From: Phycisphaerales bacterium
Lineage (GTDB): Bacteria; Planctomycetota; Phycisphaerae; Phycisphaerales; SM1A02
Reading direction: 5' to 3'
Assembly (NCBI GenBank): GCA_014238205.1
Contig: JABABM010000001.1
Span: 140,850 to 175,290 of the forward strand
Length of the DNA stretch: 34,441 nt
A program made the position numbers and the translations under genes. Of the stretch, positions 1 through 7,817 are shown in pieces; position 1 is the stretch's first letter, and every line of letters starts with the position of its first letter. The notes beneath the pieces are model-generated. The model was not told where the DNA came from. It was given only the letters and a program-made list of their open reading frames with translations, and did no database searches.

Positions 1-473
1 GTTGCCTGCATGACATAGGCAAGGCGATGGATCACGAGGTGGAGGGTGGACATCCGGCGATCGGAATGGAATTCAGCAGCCGGCATGGAGAGAAATCGGA
101 AGAGGTTCTCAACGCCATCGGGGGGCACCATGGAGACATCCCGTCCTGTTCACCGTATACCCCGATCGTCATGGCGGCAGATGCAATTTCCAGTTCCCGC
201 CCGGGGGCTCGCCGTGAGTCGATGGAAATGTATGTGAAGCGGCTCCGAGATCTCGAGGCCATTGCCACCGGCATCGACGAAGTTGCCGAAGCCTATGCAA
301 TCCAGGCAGGCCGCGAGGTCCGGGTGATCGTGGATTCCGACAGGGCCGATGACGACACCGCGTTCTCGATTGCCGAGAAGATCGCCCGCAGGGTCGAGGA
401 GGAAATGACGTTTCCAGGCGAGATCAAGGTGACCGTGCTGCGAGAAACCCGCGCCGAGGCCACCGCACGCTGA
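1..473 (+). CDS. rny: Ribonuclease Y, C-terminal part (5' end outside window)
   Basis: RNase Y is a membrane-anchored endoribonuclease that starts mRNA decay. The reading frame is open from base 3 and begins inside the HD phosphohydrolase domain: LHDIGKA followed by MDHEVEGGHP, where the HD pair binds the catalytic metal. Downstream, TPIVMAADAISSSRPGARRES and the closing AYAIQAGREVRVIV are family hallmarks of the C-terminal region. The N-terminal membrane helix, coiled coil and KH domain lie upstream of the window. The ATG at 27 is internal to the domain, not a start. The gene ends 58 bases before efp, on the same strand. The family assignment is secure. Confidence 0.95.
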   Translation, partial: CLHDIGKAMDHEVEGGHPAIGMEFSSRHGEKSEEVLNAIGGHHGDIPSCSPYTPIVMAADAISSSRPGARRESMEMYVKRLRDLEAIATGIDEVAEAYAIQAGREVRVIVDSDRADDDTAFSIAEKIARRVEEEMTFPGEIKVTVLRETRAEATAR

Positions 474-480
474 GTCACGA

Positions 481-486
481 TACACT
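481..486 (+). promoter_or_regulatory. Possible -10 element upstream of efp
   Basis: TACACT, within GATACACT, lies 8 bases after the rny stop and about 46 bases before the efp start. No convincing -35 box is seen 17 bases upstream. The same GATACACT octamer lies just before the start of the gene at 13527. It could give efp its own transcript, but co-transcription with rny is equally possible. Confidence 0.35.
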
Positions 487-531
487 GCCCAGTTCCACTC
501 CAACAACTGGCAATGACATGGAGAACAGCCG

Positions 532-1107
532 ATGCCAATCAAGGCAACTGATATCAAGCGAGGACAGGCACTGCTCTGGGAGGGCACCTTGCATGTCGTA
601 CTCGGGACGGAGCACGTCAAGCCGGGCAAGGGTCCTGCCTATGTCCAGGCGAAGATGAAGAATGTCGACACCGGGACGATCAAGGTCAATCGCCTCAACT
701 CTTCCGACAAGGTTGAGGACGTCACGATCGATCGACGCCCCATGCAGTACCTCTATGATTCAAGCGGACAGGGGCATGGCCCCTTCGTCTTCATGGACAG
801 CGAGACCTTCGACCAGGTCGAGATCGACGGCGAGGTCATTCCAATCGAACAGAGCCAGTGGATGAAGGAGAACATCGAGATCACCATCATCATGTTCGAA
901 CAGAAGACGCTGGGGATCGAGATGCCGACCCAGGTCGAGTTGACGATTACCGACACCATCGCCCAGCCCAAGGGAGCTACGGCGACGAATCAGTTGAAGG
1001 AAGCGACGGTCGAGACGGGTGCTCGCGTTCGCGTCCCGCCCTTCATCGAGGTCGGCCAGGCGATCAAGATCAACCCGGAGAACGGCGAGTACATGGGCAA
1101 GGCCTGA
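532..1107 (+). CDS. efp: Elongation factor P
   Basis: EF-P binds between the P and E sites of the ribosome and relieves stalling at polyproline stretches. The 191-residue product has the family's usual length. The N-terminal KOW-like domain carries KPGKGPAY with Lys33 at the loop tip, the position that is post-translationally modified in many bacteria (Lys34 in E. coli); I see no modification enzyme gene in the window. The C-terminal OB domain contains TGARVRVPPFIEVGQAIKI and ends in GEYMGKA, typical of the family. The start is supported by GGAG at 520-523, eight bases before ATG. Its stop is only 5 bases from the stop of the convergent rsmA, with no obvious hairpin terminator between them. 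Confidence 0.97.
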   Translation: MPIKATDIKRGQALLWEGTLHVVLGTEHVKPGKGPAYVQAKMKNVDTGTIKVNRLNSSDKVEDVTIDRRPMQYLYDSSGQGHGPFVFMDSETFDQVEIDGEVIPIEQSQWMKENIEITIIMFEQKTLGIEMPTQVELTITDTIAQPKGATATNQLKEATVETGARVRVPPFIEVGQAIKINPENGEYMGKA

Positions 1108-1112
1108 GTTCA

Positions 1113-1934
1113 TCAAAGACGGCGTGGTCCTTCTTCCTGGTTGAACAAGGCCATCAACTGCTCGTTCGTCAGAACGTCCGGTCGCCAGGATGGATCAATG
1201 CCAACAGGCAGTTCTCGATCCCGTCCAAGGATCCGGCCCAGTTGTTTTCGCCGTGACGAGAAGAGCATCGTCACGAAACGTGCAAATGCCTGTCGGTCGA
1301 TCTCCTGCTCGAGTTCCAACGGCTTGAGTGCGACCATGGCACTGACGACCTTGGGCTGGGGCCAGAAGCAGGTGGGTGGAATCACGCCGATGCGTTCAAT
1401 CGAACCGAATGTGGATGCGAGGATGCCCAGCGGTCCCCGGGTCTTGTTCCCCGGGGGGGAGAGCAGGCGATCCGCCACTTCCTTCTGAATGGTGACGAAC
1501 TGCCCATGGCAACGGGGATGGTGCATCAACAGGTCGATCATGACCGGGCTTGCAACCTGGTAGGGGAGGTTCGCGACGAGGGACCATGGCTTGTCTCCGA
1601 GCGCCTCTACAACGTTCCGGGAGAGACTGCGGCCGGTTTCCAGACAGTCACCGCGTACGAGCTGGACTCGGTCTTCGAAGCGTTCGGCAACGAGGTCCGA
1701 CAGGCCCATGTCGATTTCACAGGCTACGACCTCCGCCCCTGCATCAAGCAGGGCCTCGGTCAGGGCGCCGGTCCCTGGTCCGATTTCGAGTACCCGGTCG
1801 CCAGGTCCGACACCAGCGGCTTCGATGAGGCGATGAATCTGGTTCTGGTCGTGGAGAAAGTTCTGCCCGAACTGCTTCAGCGGCTTCAGCCCGCGAGCTT
1901 CGAGGAGGTTCCGGATGTCAGTCAGTGACTGCAT
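1113..1934 (-). CDS. rsmA: 16S rRNA (adenine1518/1519-N6)-dimethyltransferase RsmA (KsgA)
   Basis: This SAM-dependent enzyme dimethylates two adjacent adenines in the 3' terminal helix of 16S rRNA late in 30S assembly. The 273-residue product shows QNFL at 24-27, the SAM-binding motif VLEIGPGTG at 48-56, an acidic residue E73 at the end of strand 2, and the catalytic NLPY at 122-125, followed by the VTIQKEVADRL segment typical of the family. The C-terminal helical domain is present and the length is normal. It is the last gene of the ribH-to-rsmA run and starts 12 bases after the mtnP stop. There is no Shine-Dalgarno sequence before its ATG; TACGCT lies 6 bases upstream. Confidence 0.96.
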   Translation of the reverse strand: MQSLTDIRNLLEARGLKPLKQFGQNFLHDQNQIHRLIEAAGVGPGDRVLEIGPGTGALTEALLDAGAEVVACEIDMGLSDLVAERFEDRVQLVRGDCLETGRSLSRNVVEALGDKPWSLVANLPYQVASPVMIDLLMHHPRCHGQFVTIQKEVADRLLSPPGNKTRGPLGILASTFGSIERIGVIPPTCFWPQPKVVSAMVALKPLELEQEIDRQAFARFVTMLFSSRRKQLGRILGRDRELPVGIDPSWRPDVLTNEQLMALFNQEEGPRRL

Positions 1935-1940
1935 TCGTTC

Positions 1941-1946
1941 AGCGTA
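1941..1946 (-). promoter_or_regulatory. TAnnnT hexamer 6 bases before rsmA ATG
   Basis: Read on the minus strand, TACGCT directly follows the mtnP stop TGA and is separated from the rsmA ATG by GAACGA. The spacing equals that at carA and at the 13527 gene. It may be an internal promoter giving a leaderless rsmA mRNA. The hexamer matches the -10 consensus only at T1, A2 and T6, so it could be chance. Confidence 0.25.
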
Positions 1947-2846
1947 TCAGGACTGGAGGACACGTCCCCAGAGTACGGACAGTCGCTTACGCTGATCCGC
2001 ATCGATGCACGCTGGATCACTGAAGATCGCCTTGTCCAGAGCACGGTGAGCCGGGCTGGGTTCGATTCGAAGTAGTTGAGGATTCATGCAGGCCCGCTCC
2101 AGAAGATCAAGTGCGGCTTCAGATGCCTTCTGCAGGTTCGCGATCACGTTATCCAGGATCGAATCCTCACTGGTGTCCCGCCAGCAGTCCCAGTCGGTCG
2201 GCAGTGCAACCAGGGCATAGGCCAGTTCGGCTTCCCGCGCAAGGCGGGCTTCCGGCATGGCAGTCATGCCGATGAGGTCTGCGCCGGCAAGCCGATGCAT
2301 GTTCGATTCAGCCCGGGTTGAAAAGGCGGGGCCTTCCATGCAGAGGTAGGTCGCACTGTCGTGGAAGGTCGTCTTCGATGAGGCAGCGGCATCATGGAGC
2401 CAGTTCCGCAGTACGGGGCAGCATGGATCAGCGAGTTCAACATGAACGGCCGCATGATCGTAGAACGTTCTGGGACGATGGATGGTTCGATCGATCAACT
2501 GGTCGCAGGAAACCAGGTCCCCTGGCGCAATGGATTCCCTGAGGGAACCGGTTGCCCCCGATGCAACCAGGTGCGTACAGCCCAATGACTTCAGGGCGAA
2601 GATGTTGGCCCTGTAGGGCACGCGAGTGGGATTGAATTGATGGGCATTGCCGTGTCGTGCAAGGAGCGCGACATCCAGTTCACCAAGACGGCCCGTCGTG
2701 ATGGTGTCGCTCGGGGTTCCAAATGGAGTTTCGACATCATGTTGTTCCACGCTTGGAGGGTCAAGGCGTTCCTTCAGCCGTGTGCCAAGTCCAGTTCCCC
2801 CCAGGATGGCAAGTCGCGTGTCCTGGATCGGTACTTGCCCTTTCAT
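1947..2846 (-). CDS. mtnP: S-methyl-5'-thioadenosine phosphorylase (PNP/MTAP family)
   Basis: It likely splits 5'-methylthioadenosine with phosphate into adenine and methylthioribose-1-phosphate, for methionine and adenine salvage. The 299-residue protein has the phosphate site GGTGLG at 16-21 and RHG at 64-66, then FNPTRVPYRANI, MEGPAFSTRAES at 170-181, and GMT at 193-195. The base-recognition segment TDWDCW at 217-222 has the two aspartates that mark the adenine-specific MTAP branch rather than guanosine/inosine phosphorylases. That substrate choice is inference from the motif. About 40 residues beyond the core form a poorly conserved tail. Its ATG overlaps the stop of the lptD-like gene (TGATG), so translation is probably coupled. 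No other methionine-salvage gene is nearby. Confidence 0.88.
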   Translation of the reverse strand: MKGQVPIQDTRLAILGGTGLGTRLKERLDPPSVEQHDVETPFGTPSDTITTGRLGELDVALLARHGNAHQFNPTRVPYRANIFALKSLGCTHLVASGATGSLRESIAPGDLVSCDQLIDRTIHRPRTFYDHAAVHVELADPCCPVLRNWLHDAAASSKTTFHDSATYLCMEGPAFSTRAESNMHRLAGADLIGMTAMPEARLAREAELAYALVALPTDWDCWRDTSEDSILDNVIANLQKASEAALDLLERACMNPQLLRIEPSPAHRALDKAIFSDPACIDADQRKRLSVLWGRVLQS

Positions 2847-5836
2847 CAGTAGTTCACTTGTCCCAGTTGTGCACCAACCCGTGTTTCACCTCGAACCTTG
2901 TCATACCCGATGTAGAACATGAAATCGAAGTCAGGGAACGAACGAACAACACTGGCTCTGATCGAACGGAAATCTTCCTCAACGAAATCCCACTGGGGAA
3001 CGAAGCCGATCGTGTACTTGTCCGATACCTCGTATTCGCCGCCGAAGGACAGCAACTTTGAATCAGTGATGTGGATGAACCTGTATTCCGCGAAGGTGGA
3101 GAAGCGTGGCGAATGATCGAGCCGGAGCCCGGTGGATGCTCGATCGAACCGGGACTCGTCGAAGTCATAGATGCCTTCGCCGACGAAGGAAAGGCTGTCA
3201 CTGAATTGCCACGTGTAGGAGCCCTCGGCAAAATTCCCAAGCTGGGAGTATCCAGGCTCCCAGGAGAAGTACTGCGGGGTAGGCCATCGCTTGGTCGCGC
3301 TGTCCGTACTCAGCACGATGGCCCCATCGACGGTCAGCCAGTCGACTTCGTACCAGCGGCCTGGTCCACCACGGTGGGTCTGCAGCGTATTGGTGACTCC
3401 GAGTCGAACAAGACCACCGGTCGACAATGCATCAACGACCGGATCGTAGAGCGCGCTGCGATCCGCGTCGTAGTTCGAAGTTCCGTACCAGAGCGTGACA
3501 TAGGGTTCGATGAGATGGCGCAGGCGGTGCATGTCCAGAAGTTCGTTGTCGACCCCGTCGTAGACCCGCTGGATCATCGTGTTGATCCGGACTCCGCCGC
3601 TTCCAAAGAGCTGGTGCTTCTCATCATCCAGCACACGGGCCCCGGCGGCATTGGGGGTCGTCGGATCTTCGAAATAGGCGACGGTCTGTGCCATTGCAAA
3701 TGGAGTGATGTTGAATGCGCCCCATTGAAGCGGCATCGTGAGTTCCTGCCGTGTCGAGATCCGGTTGACCCATGACCGGCGAAGCCCCGCGTACCTGGCG
3801 GCTTCCGAGATGGGCTGGTTGTTCCTGAACCGGACACCGGGGCTGTTGAACATCCGTGCACGGAGTCCATCATTTTCGGGTGTTCCATCCGGGATGACGA
3901 TCTGCATTCGCGAGGCCCTGTAGTCGGAGGACCAGGTGAACATGTCTCCGAACAGGGAATCGCCGAATCGCTGGTACGTCAGTTCAGGAAGCTTGTTGAC
4001 CTGGTATCCCTGGGACCCCATCAGCCAGCTGTTGGAGATGAAGTCGTTGAGCGCATACTTTCCCAGGGCCGTGAAGGCCGTATTTCGATACTCGTTCTTG
4101 AGGTAGAGACTTGTTTCGTATTCCCGTCGTTCCCTGTAGTCATCTTCCCGCCAGGCGCTGACGAAGGTTGAATCGGAGAAGTATGAAAGTTGCCCCTGCA
4201 TCGTCCATTGCGAGCTGAGCTTGATCGTCTGTTCCCAGAGGGCCGCGTAGCGGTATTCCTTGGGCACATCCATGGTGATTCCGGTATCGACTCGTTGCTC
4301 TCCACTGTCCTTGAGTCCATAGAGGTCGAGGGCCATCTGGTTGTCGGGCTGGTCGATCGTGAAGTCGTAGCCGAGCCCGATGCCTCGCTGGGTGTATCCA
4401 TCGATATCGATGGTCATGTCCCAGCCGGGGGGTGGTTCCTGGCCGATCAGCGAGTACAGATCCCAAGTGGTTTCAACGATGGCCCCTTCGTATTCGTCCC
4501 ATCCACTTCGTACTCCCCGGAGCGGAATCTTGTGGGCAGGGCCGACGTAGCGAGGCCACCAGAGGATGGGGGTGCCACCGGCCTGGAGGGTCGTGTGCGT
4601 GCTGTCGATCATCAGTTCCCCCCGTTCCTCCTGCTGGATCTGTCCAAGTCCCGAGGGGACCCTGCTTACGACGACGGATCGGGCACCGATGGCGAGGGTC
4701 GGGGTGTGGAAGGAGGATGCGGAGACCGTGGCGTGCTCTGCAGTCCACTGGTCGTTGGCCAGTTGCCGCATTTCCTCTGCGCGTGCATAGACCGGGAGGT
4801 TTCGCTGCCGGTCATAGGTTCGAAGCACGGCATCGAGCATGATGGCTCGATCGGATTTGAAGTCGTAGTACATGCGGGGGGCACGAACGACGTAGTTGTC
4901 CTTGTCGGACTCTGCGAGGACAGCTCCTTCGAGGTAGACCCCACGAACGTCCTTGGAATCAAGTGACCGGGATGCAAGCTCCTTGACGGAGCCGGGTTCG
5001 AGGAAGATGACGCCCCGTTCTGCAGAGAGTCGCAGGTTGTTCCCCGAGCCTGATCCAGAAGGCCTGTAGTCAAGTACCACGGCTCCATCTGCGACCAGGA
5101 CGTTCTCCTCGTCACCTGGATCAAGCTTGACCGTTCGTGCAGAGAAGGAAATCACGCCGCCTGGAGTGTTCAACCATGGCCTTTGACCGCGTGCCAACTG
5201 GCCCTCGGGCATGCGGTTCGCTGGAAGGGTTCCACCAGGAGTCGGGATGTAGTCGGGTTCATCGGCAGCCCCGAGTACCTGTGGATATACGGCCAGGGCG
5301 GGAGCACCGACCTGGAGATCCTGGAGGTACTGGGCAAGTCGTTGTTCCGCTTTCCGGGTGAGTCCATTGGAGACGCGGGAGTCCTTGTCGAGCAGGGCGA
5401 CGTTGAGCTTGACTGAACCGCGGGCACTGCCAACGACAAGCAGGTTGCGTCCCTGCGGACCCCGGCCGGCTTCACTCGTCCGGTTCCATGCTTCAGGGAA
5501 GTACACGGCAACCTGGTTGACGAGGCCCTCTGCGCTTTGGATACGGTTCAACCACACGACGGCGTCTTCGCCCTCGAAGGTCCATCCAGCAATCTGAACC
5601 GTGATATCGCCTGTCAGAACAAGTCGCTTCGTATCCTCGACTGTCCAGATGTCGGCCTTCATCGCATTGAGATTGATGTTTCCGTTCCGGGCTTCAACGG
5701 GCAGTACAACCCCGCTGAGGCGGTCGCCGTCGAGTGGTAACCCGGGATCATGCGAGACATCGACCATGGCAACTGCAGGTGACACGACTGCAGAGAGAAG
5801 GCAGATGAGAAGGATGACGCGGTGGGGGAGAGTCAT
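2846..5836 (-). CDS. lptD: LptD-like LPS-assembly outer-membrane protein
   Basis: LptD is the outer-membrane barrel that inserts lipopolysaccharide into the outer leaflet. I chose the ATG at 5836, which gives 996 residues and places a clean signal peptide first (MTLPHRVILLICLLSAVVSP, cut near AVA). An upstream frame extension would overlap ftsY and bury the signal peptide. The N-terminal third has repeated OstA/LptA-type jellyroll segments such as VLTGDITVQIAGWTFEGEDA and GVYLEGAVLAESDKDNYVVR. The remainder is rich in alternating aromatic and polar strands, includes RLRHLIEPYVTLWYG, similar to a conserved LptD barrel segment, and ends in tyrosine as outer-membrane barrels do. I see no cysteine in the mature part, so the inter-domain disulfides of enterobacterial LptD cannot form. 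It lies between ftsY and mtnP. Confidence 0.82.
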   Translation of the reverse strand: MTLPHRVILLICLLSAVVSPAVAMVDVSHDPGLPLDGDRLSGVVLPVEARNGNINLNAMKADIWTVEDTKRLVLTGDITVQIAGWTFEGEDAVVWLNRIQSAEGLVNQVAVYFPEAWNRTSEAGRGPQGRNLLVVGSARGSVKLNVALLDKDSRVSNGLTRKAEQRLAQYLQDLQVGAPALAVYPQVLGAADEPDYIPTPGGTLPANRMPEGQLARGQRPWLNTPGGVISFSARTVKLDPGDEENVLVADGAVVLDYRPSGSGSGNNLRLSAERGVIFLEPGSVKELASRSLDSKDVRGVYLEGAVLAESDKDNYVVRAPRMYYDFKSDRAIMLDAVLRTYDRQRNLPVYARAEEMRQLANDQWTAEHATVSASSFHTPTLAIGARSVVVSRVPSGLGQIQQEERGELMIDSTHTTLQAGGTPILWWPRYVGPAHKIPLRGVRSGWDEYEGAIVETTWDLYSLIGQEPPPGWDMTIDIDGYTQRGIGLGYDFTIDQPDNQMALDLYGLKDSGEQRVDTGITMDVPKEYRYAALWEQTIKLSSQWTMQGQLSYFSDSTFVSAWREDDYRERREYETSLYLKNEYRNTAFTALGKYALNDFISNSWLMGSQGYQVNKLPELTYQRFGDSLFGDMFTWSSDYRASRMQIVIPDGTPENDGLRARMFNSPGVRFRNNQPISEAARYAGLRRSWVNRISTRQELTMPLQWGAFNITPFAMAQTVAYFEDPTTPNAAGARVLDDEKHQLFGSGGVRINTMIQRVYDGVDNELLDMHRLRHLIEPYVTLWYGTSNYDADRSALYDPVVDALSTGGLVRLGVTNTLQTHRGGPGRWYEVDWLTVDGAIVLSTDSATKRWPTPQYFSWEPGYSQLGNFAEGSYTWQFSDSLSFVGEGIYDFDESRFDRASTGLRLDHSPRFSTFAEYRFIHITDSKLLSFGGEYEVSDKYTIGFVPQWDFVEEDFRSIRASVVRSFPDFDFMFYIGYDKVRGETRVGAQLGQVNY

Positions 5837-5876
5837 CTGGCTGGTGATGATACGGGCTAGCCGCGGACGAGTGGGA

Positions 5877-6806
5877 TCAGTCCTCGGTCGCGAACATGGC
5901 ATCTATGAAAAGGTCGGGTTCAAAGGCGGCAAGGTCTTCCGGTCGTTCTCCGAGTCCGACGAATTTGACCGGGATTCCCAGCTCATCCCGAATTGCAAGA
6001 ACAATCCCGCCTCGAGCTGTTCCGTCGAGCTTGGAGAGCACGATTCCAGTCGCATTGATCGCTTCCTGGAAATGGCGAGCCTGGACCAGGGCGTTCTGCC
6101 CCTGCGTCGCATCAAGGACCAGAAGCACCTCGTGGGGGGCCCCCTCGATCTTCTTGGCAAGGACCCCGTGGATCTTCCCCAGTTGACGCATGAGCCCCTT
6201 CTCGGTGTGCATTCGCCCAGCGGTGTCGACTATGAGCACATCGATGTCGCGAGCATCGGCTGCATCCACGGCGTCGTAGACCACCGAGGCTGGATCGGCA
6301 CCTGCCTTGCCTCGGACGACGTCGATCCCCAGGCGTGATCCCCAGGTTTCAAGTTGTTCAGCCGCTCCCGCCCGGAAGGTGTCGCCGGCAGCCAGAAGTA
6401 CCTTCTTTCCATCGCCGGCGAAGGCCGCCGCAAGTTTCGCGATACTCGTTGTCTTGCCGACGCCGTTGACACCGGCAACAAGAATGACGGTCGGTCCATC
6501 AGCAGCCATTGCCACTGATGTATCGACTCCTTCAAGTCGTCTTGTCATCTGGGCCTTCAGGAAGTTGACAGCGTCTTCACCCTTGCTCATGGATCCGCTT
6601 GCAACGCCTTTCCCAAGTTCGGTGATGATTTCTCCAGCTGTCTTGACGCCTACATCGGACCTGAGGAGATGGTCGTGGATCTCCTCGAGGAGTTCATCAT
6701 CGAGCACTCTTCCACGAAGCCGGTTGATCAACTCGCCACCGAGCAGGCGACGTGTCTGTCCAAGGCCCCGCTTGAAGATACCCAACGTGCCGCGAAGGAG
6801 TCCCAT
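5877..6806 (-). CDS. ftsY: Signal recognition particle receptor FtsY
   Basis: FtsY is the SRP receptor GTPase that docks ribosome-nascent chain-SRP complexes at the inner membrane. The 309-residue product lacks the long acidic N-terminal domain of the E. coli protein; it starts with a short amphipathic stretch and then the N domain. The G domain shows G1 GVNGVGKTT at 112-120, the DTFRAGAAEQL segment at 142-152, G3 DTAGR at 194-198 and G4 SKLDGTARGG from 258. Serine replaces the usual threonine in the G4 TKLD. The C-terminal GLGERPEDLAAFEP is the family signature. The ATG follows the nusB stop by two bases (TGACAATG), so the two are very likely co-translated. Confidence 0.96.
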   Translation of the reverse strand: MGLLRGTLGIFKRGLGQTRRLLGGELINRLRGRVLDDELLEEIHDHLLRSDVGVKTAGEIITELGKGVASGSMSKGEDAVNFLKAQMTRRLEGVDTSVAMAADGPTVILVAGVNGVGKTTSIAKLAAAFAGDGKKVLLAAGDTFRAGAAEQLETWGSRLGIDVVRGKAGADPASVVYDAVDAADARDIDVLIVDTAGRMHTEKGLMRQLGKIHGVLAKKIEGAPHEVLLVLDATQGQNALVQARHFQEAINATGIVLSKLDGTARGGIVLAIRDELGIPVKFVGLGERPEDLAAFEPDLFIDAMFATED

Positions 6807-6808
6807 TG

Positions 6809-7240
6809 TCAGGCACCGGTCCCTTCCGTTTCAACAGCATCCTTCTGCTGCTGCCAGAGGGTGTCGAGCACACCGTTGATGAAGGAGGGAGACTGCTGGG
6901 TACTGAATTCCCTGGCCAGTTCAATTGCCTCATCAATGACGACCTTCGGGGGGGTCTGCCCGCACTGGAGTTCATACCAGCCAATCCGAAGGACGTTCCT
7001 GTCGATCATGGGCTGGCGATGCGTCGGCCATTCAGGAGTGAGGAGGGCGACTGCGGCATCAGCTTCTTCACGTCGCTGCCAGACCTGCCGGGCCAGTTCA
7101 AGGCCATCATCGATGCTGCAGGACTCTTCCCGACCTTCCACGAGTGACTCCCGGATCATGTCGAGATGATCTTCCCCGTTGCTGTCCAGTTGGTAGAGGG
7201 CCTGCAGTGCAGCACGCCTGGTATCCCGTTGCATGTTCAT
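6809..7240 (-). CDS. nusB: Transcription antitermination factor NusB
   Basis: NusB binds boxA RNA together with ribosomal protein S10 and supports antitermination and processing of rRNA transcripts. The 143-residue all-helical protein matches the family in length, with an RRAALQALYQLD N-terminal helix and the conserved VVIDEAIELAREFSTQQSPS followed by FINGVLD. Its ATG overlaps the ribH stop by four bases (ATGA). The ribH-nusB pair is a very common bacterial arrangement, which supports both calls. A second in-frame ATG two codons later (7234) is an alternative start. Confidence 0.94.
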   Translation of the reverse strand: MNMQRDTRRAALQALYQLDSNGEDHLDMIRESLVEGREESCSIDDGLELARQVWQRREEADAAVALLTPEWPTHRQPMIDRNVLRIGWYELQCGQTPPKVVIDEAIELAREFSTQQSPSFINGVLDTLWQQQKDAVETEGTGA

Positions 7241-7740
7241 GCCGGTTTGTCCGCCTGTACACCGAGAGATTGAATTGACGCGATGGTCTGCAGGACTGCA
7301 TGCATCGCCTCGACACCCTTGTTCCCCTTGTCACCGCCGGCCCTTGCACGAGCCTGTTCCATGTTTTCGCAGGTCAGGACTCCAAGGCCGATTGGTATTC
7401 CGGTGTGTACGGCCAACGCGGCCAACTGGTTCGAGACGGCATGGTTGATGTGCTGATCATGGGTGGTTTCGCCACGAATGACGCATCCGATTGCGAGGAC
7501 TCCATCAGGTGTATCAAATGCTTCTCCAAGGCAGCAGTGCTGACACAGCACTGGAAGTTCGAATGCACCGGGTGCGTCAACATGGAGCAGGGAACCTGGG
7601 TCTCCTCCTGCACCGGTGAAGGCCTTGACGGCTCCATCACGGAGGGCCCCTGTCACTTCTCCGTGATATCGGCTCGTGACAATGGCAATCTTCAGATCAC
7701 GCGTGTCAATGGGGATGTCATCTGGCTGTTGTGGTTGCAT
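7237..7740 (-). CDS. ribH: 6,7-dimethyl-8-ribityllumazine synthase
   Basis: RibH condenses 5-amino-6-ribitylaminouracil with 3,4-dihydroxybutanone phosphate, the penultimate step of riboflavin synthesis. The ATG at 7740 gives 167 residues, close to the family norm; a longer upstream extension has no conserved sequence and would overlap the divergent gene. Visible motifs are APGAFELP at 56-63, the catalytic stretch GCVIRGETTHDQHI with His94, GVLTCENMEQARARAG and NKGVEAMHAVL. It is first in the minus-strand run ending at rsmA. No other riboflavin gene is in the window. Confidence 0.95.
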   Translation of the reverse strand: MQPQQPDDIPIDTRDLKIAIVTSRYHGEVTGALRDGAVKAFTGAGGDPGSLLHVDAPGAFELPVLCQHCCLGEAFDTPDGVLAIGCVIRGETTHDQHINHAVSNQLAALAVHTGIPIGLGVLTCENMEQARARAGGDKGNKGVEAMHAVLQTIASIQSLGVQADKPA

Positions 7741-7761
7741 GGTCGAAGGTCCGGACCGGGG

Positions 7762-7767
7762 ATGGTA
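7762..7767 (-). promoter_or_regulatory. Possible -10 of the ribH-nusB-ftsY-lptD-mtnP-rsmA run
   Basis: TACCAT on the minus strand lies 21 bases before the ribH ATG, in the only sizeable non-coding stretch ahead of this six-gene run. I see no clear -35 box, and the call rests on position plus a 4/6 match to TATAAT. Confidence 0.25.
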
Positions 7768-7817
7768 CAAGGGGCATGAGGGGTCCTGCAATTGAGGGCC
7801 TGAAAGAGGCAGAAACC

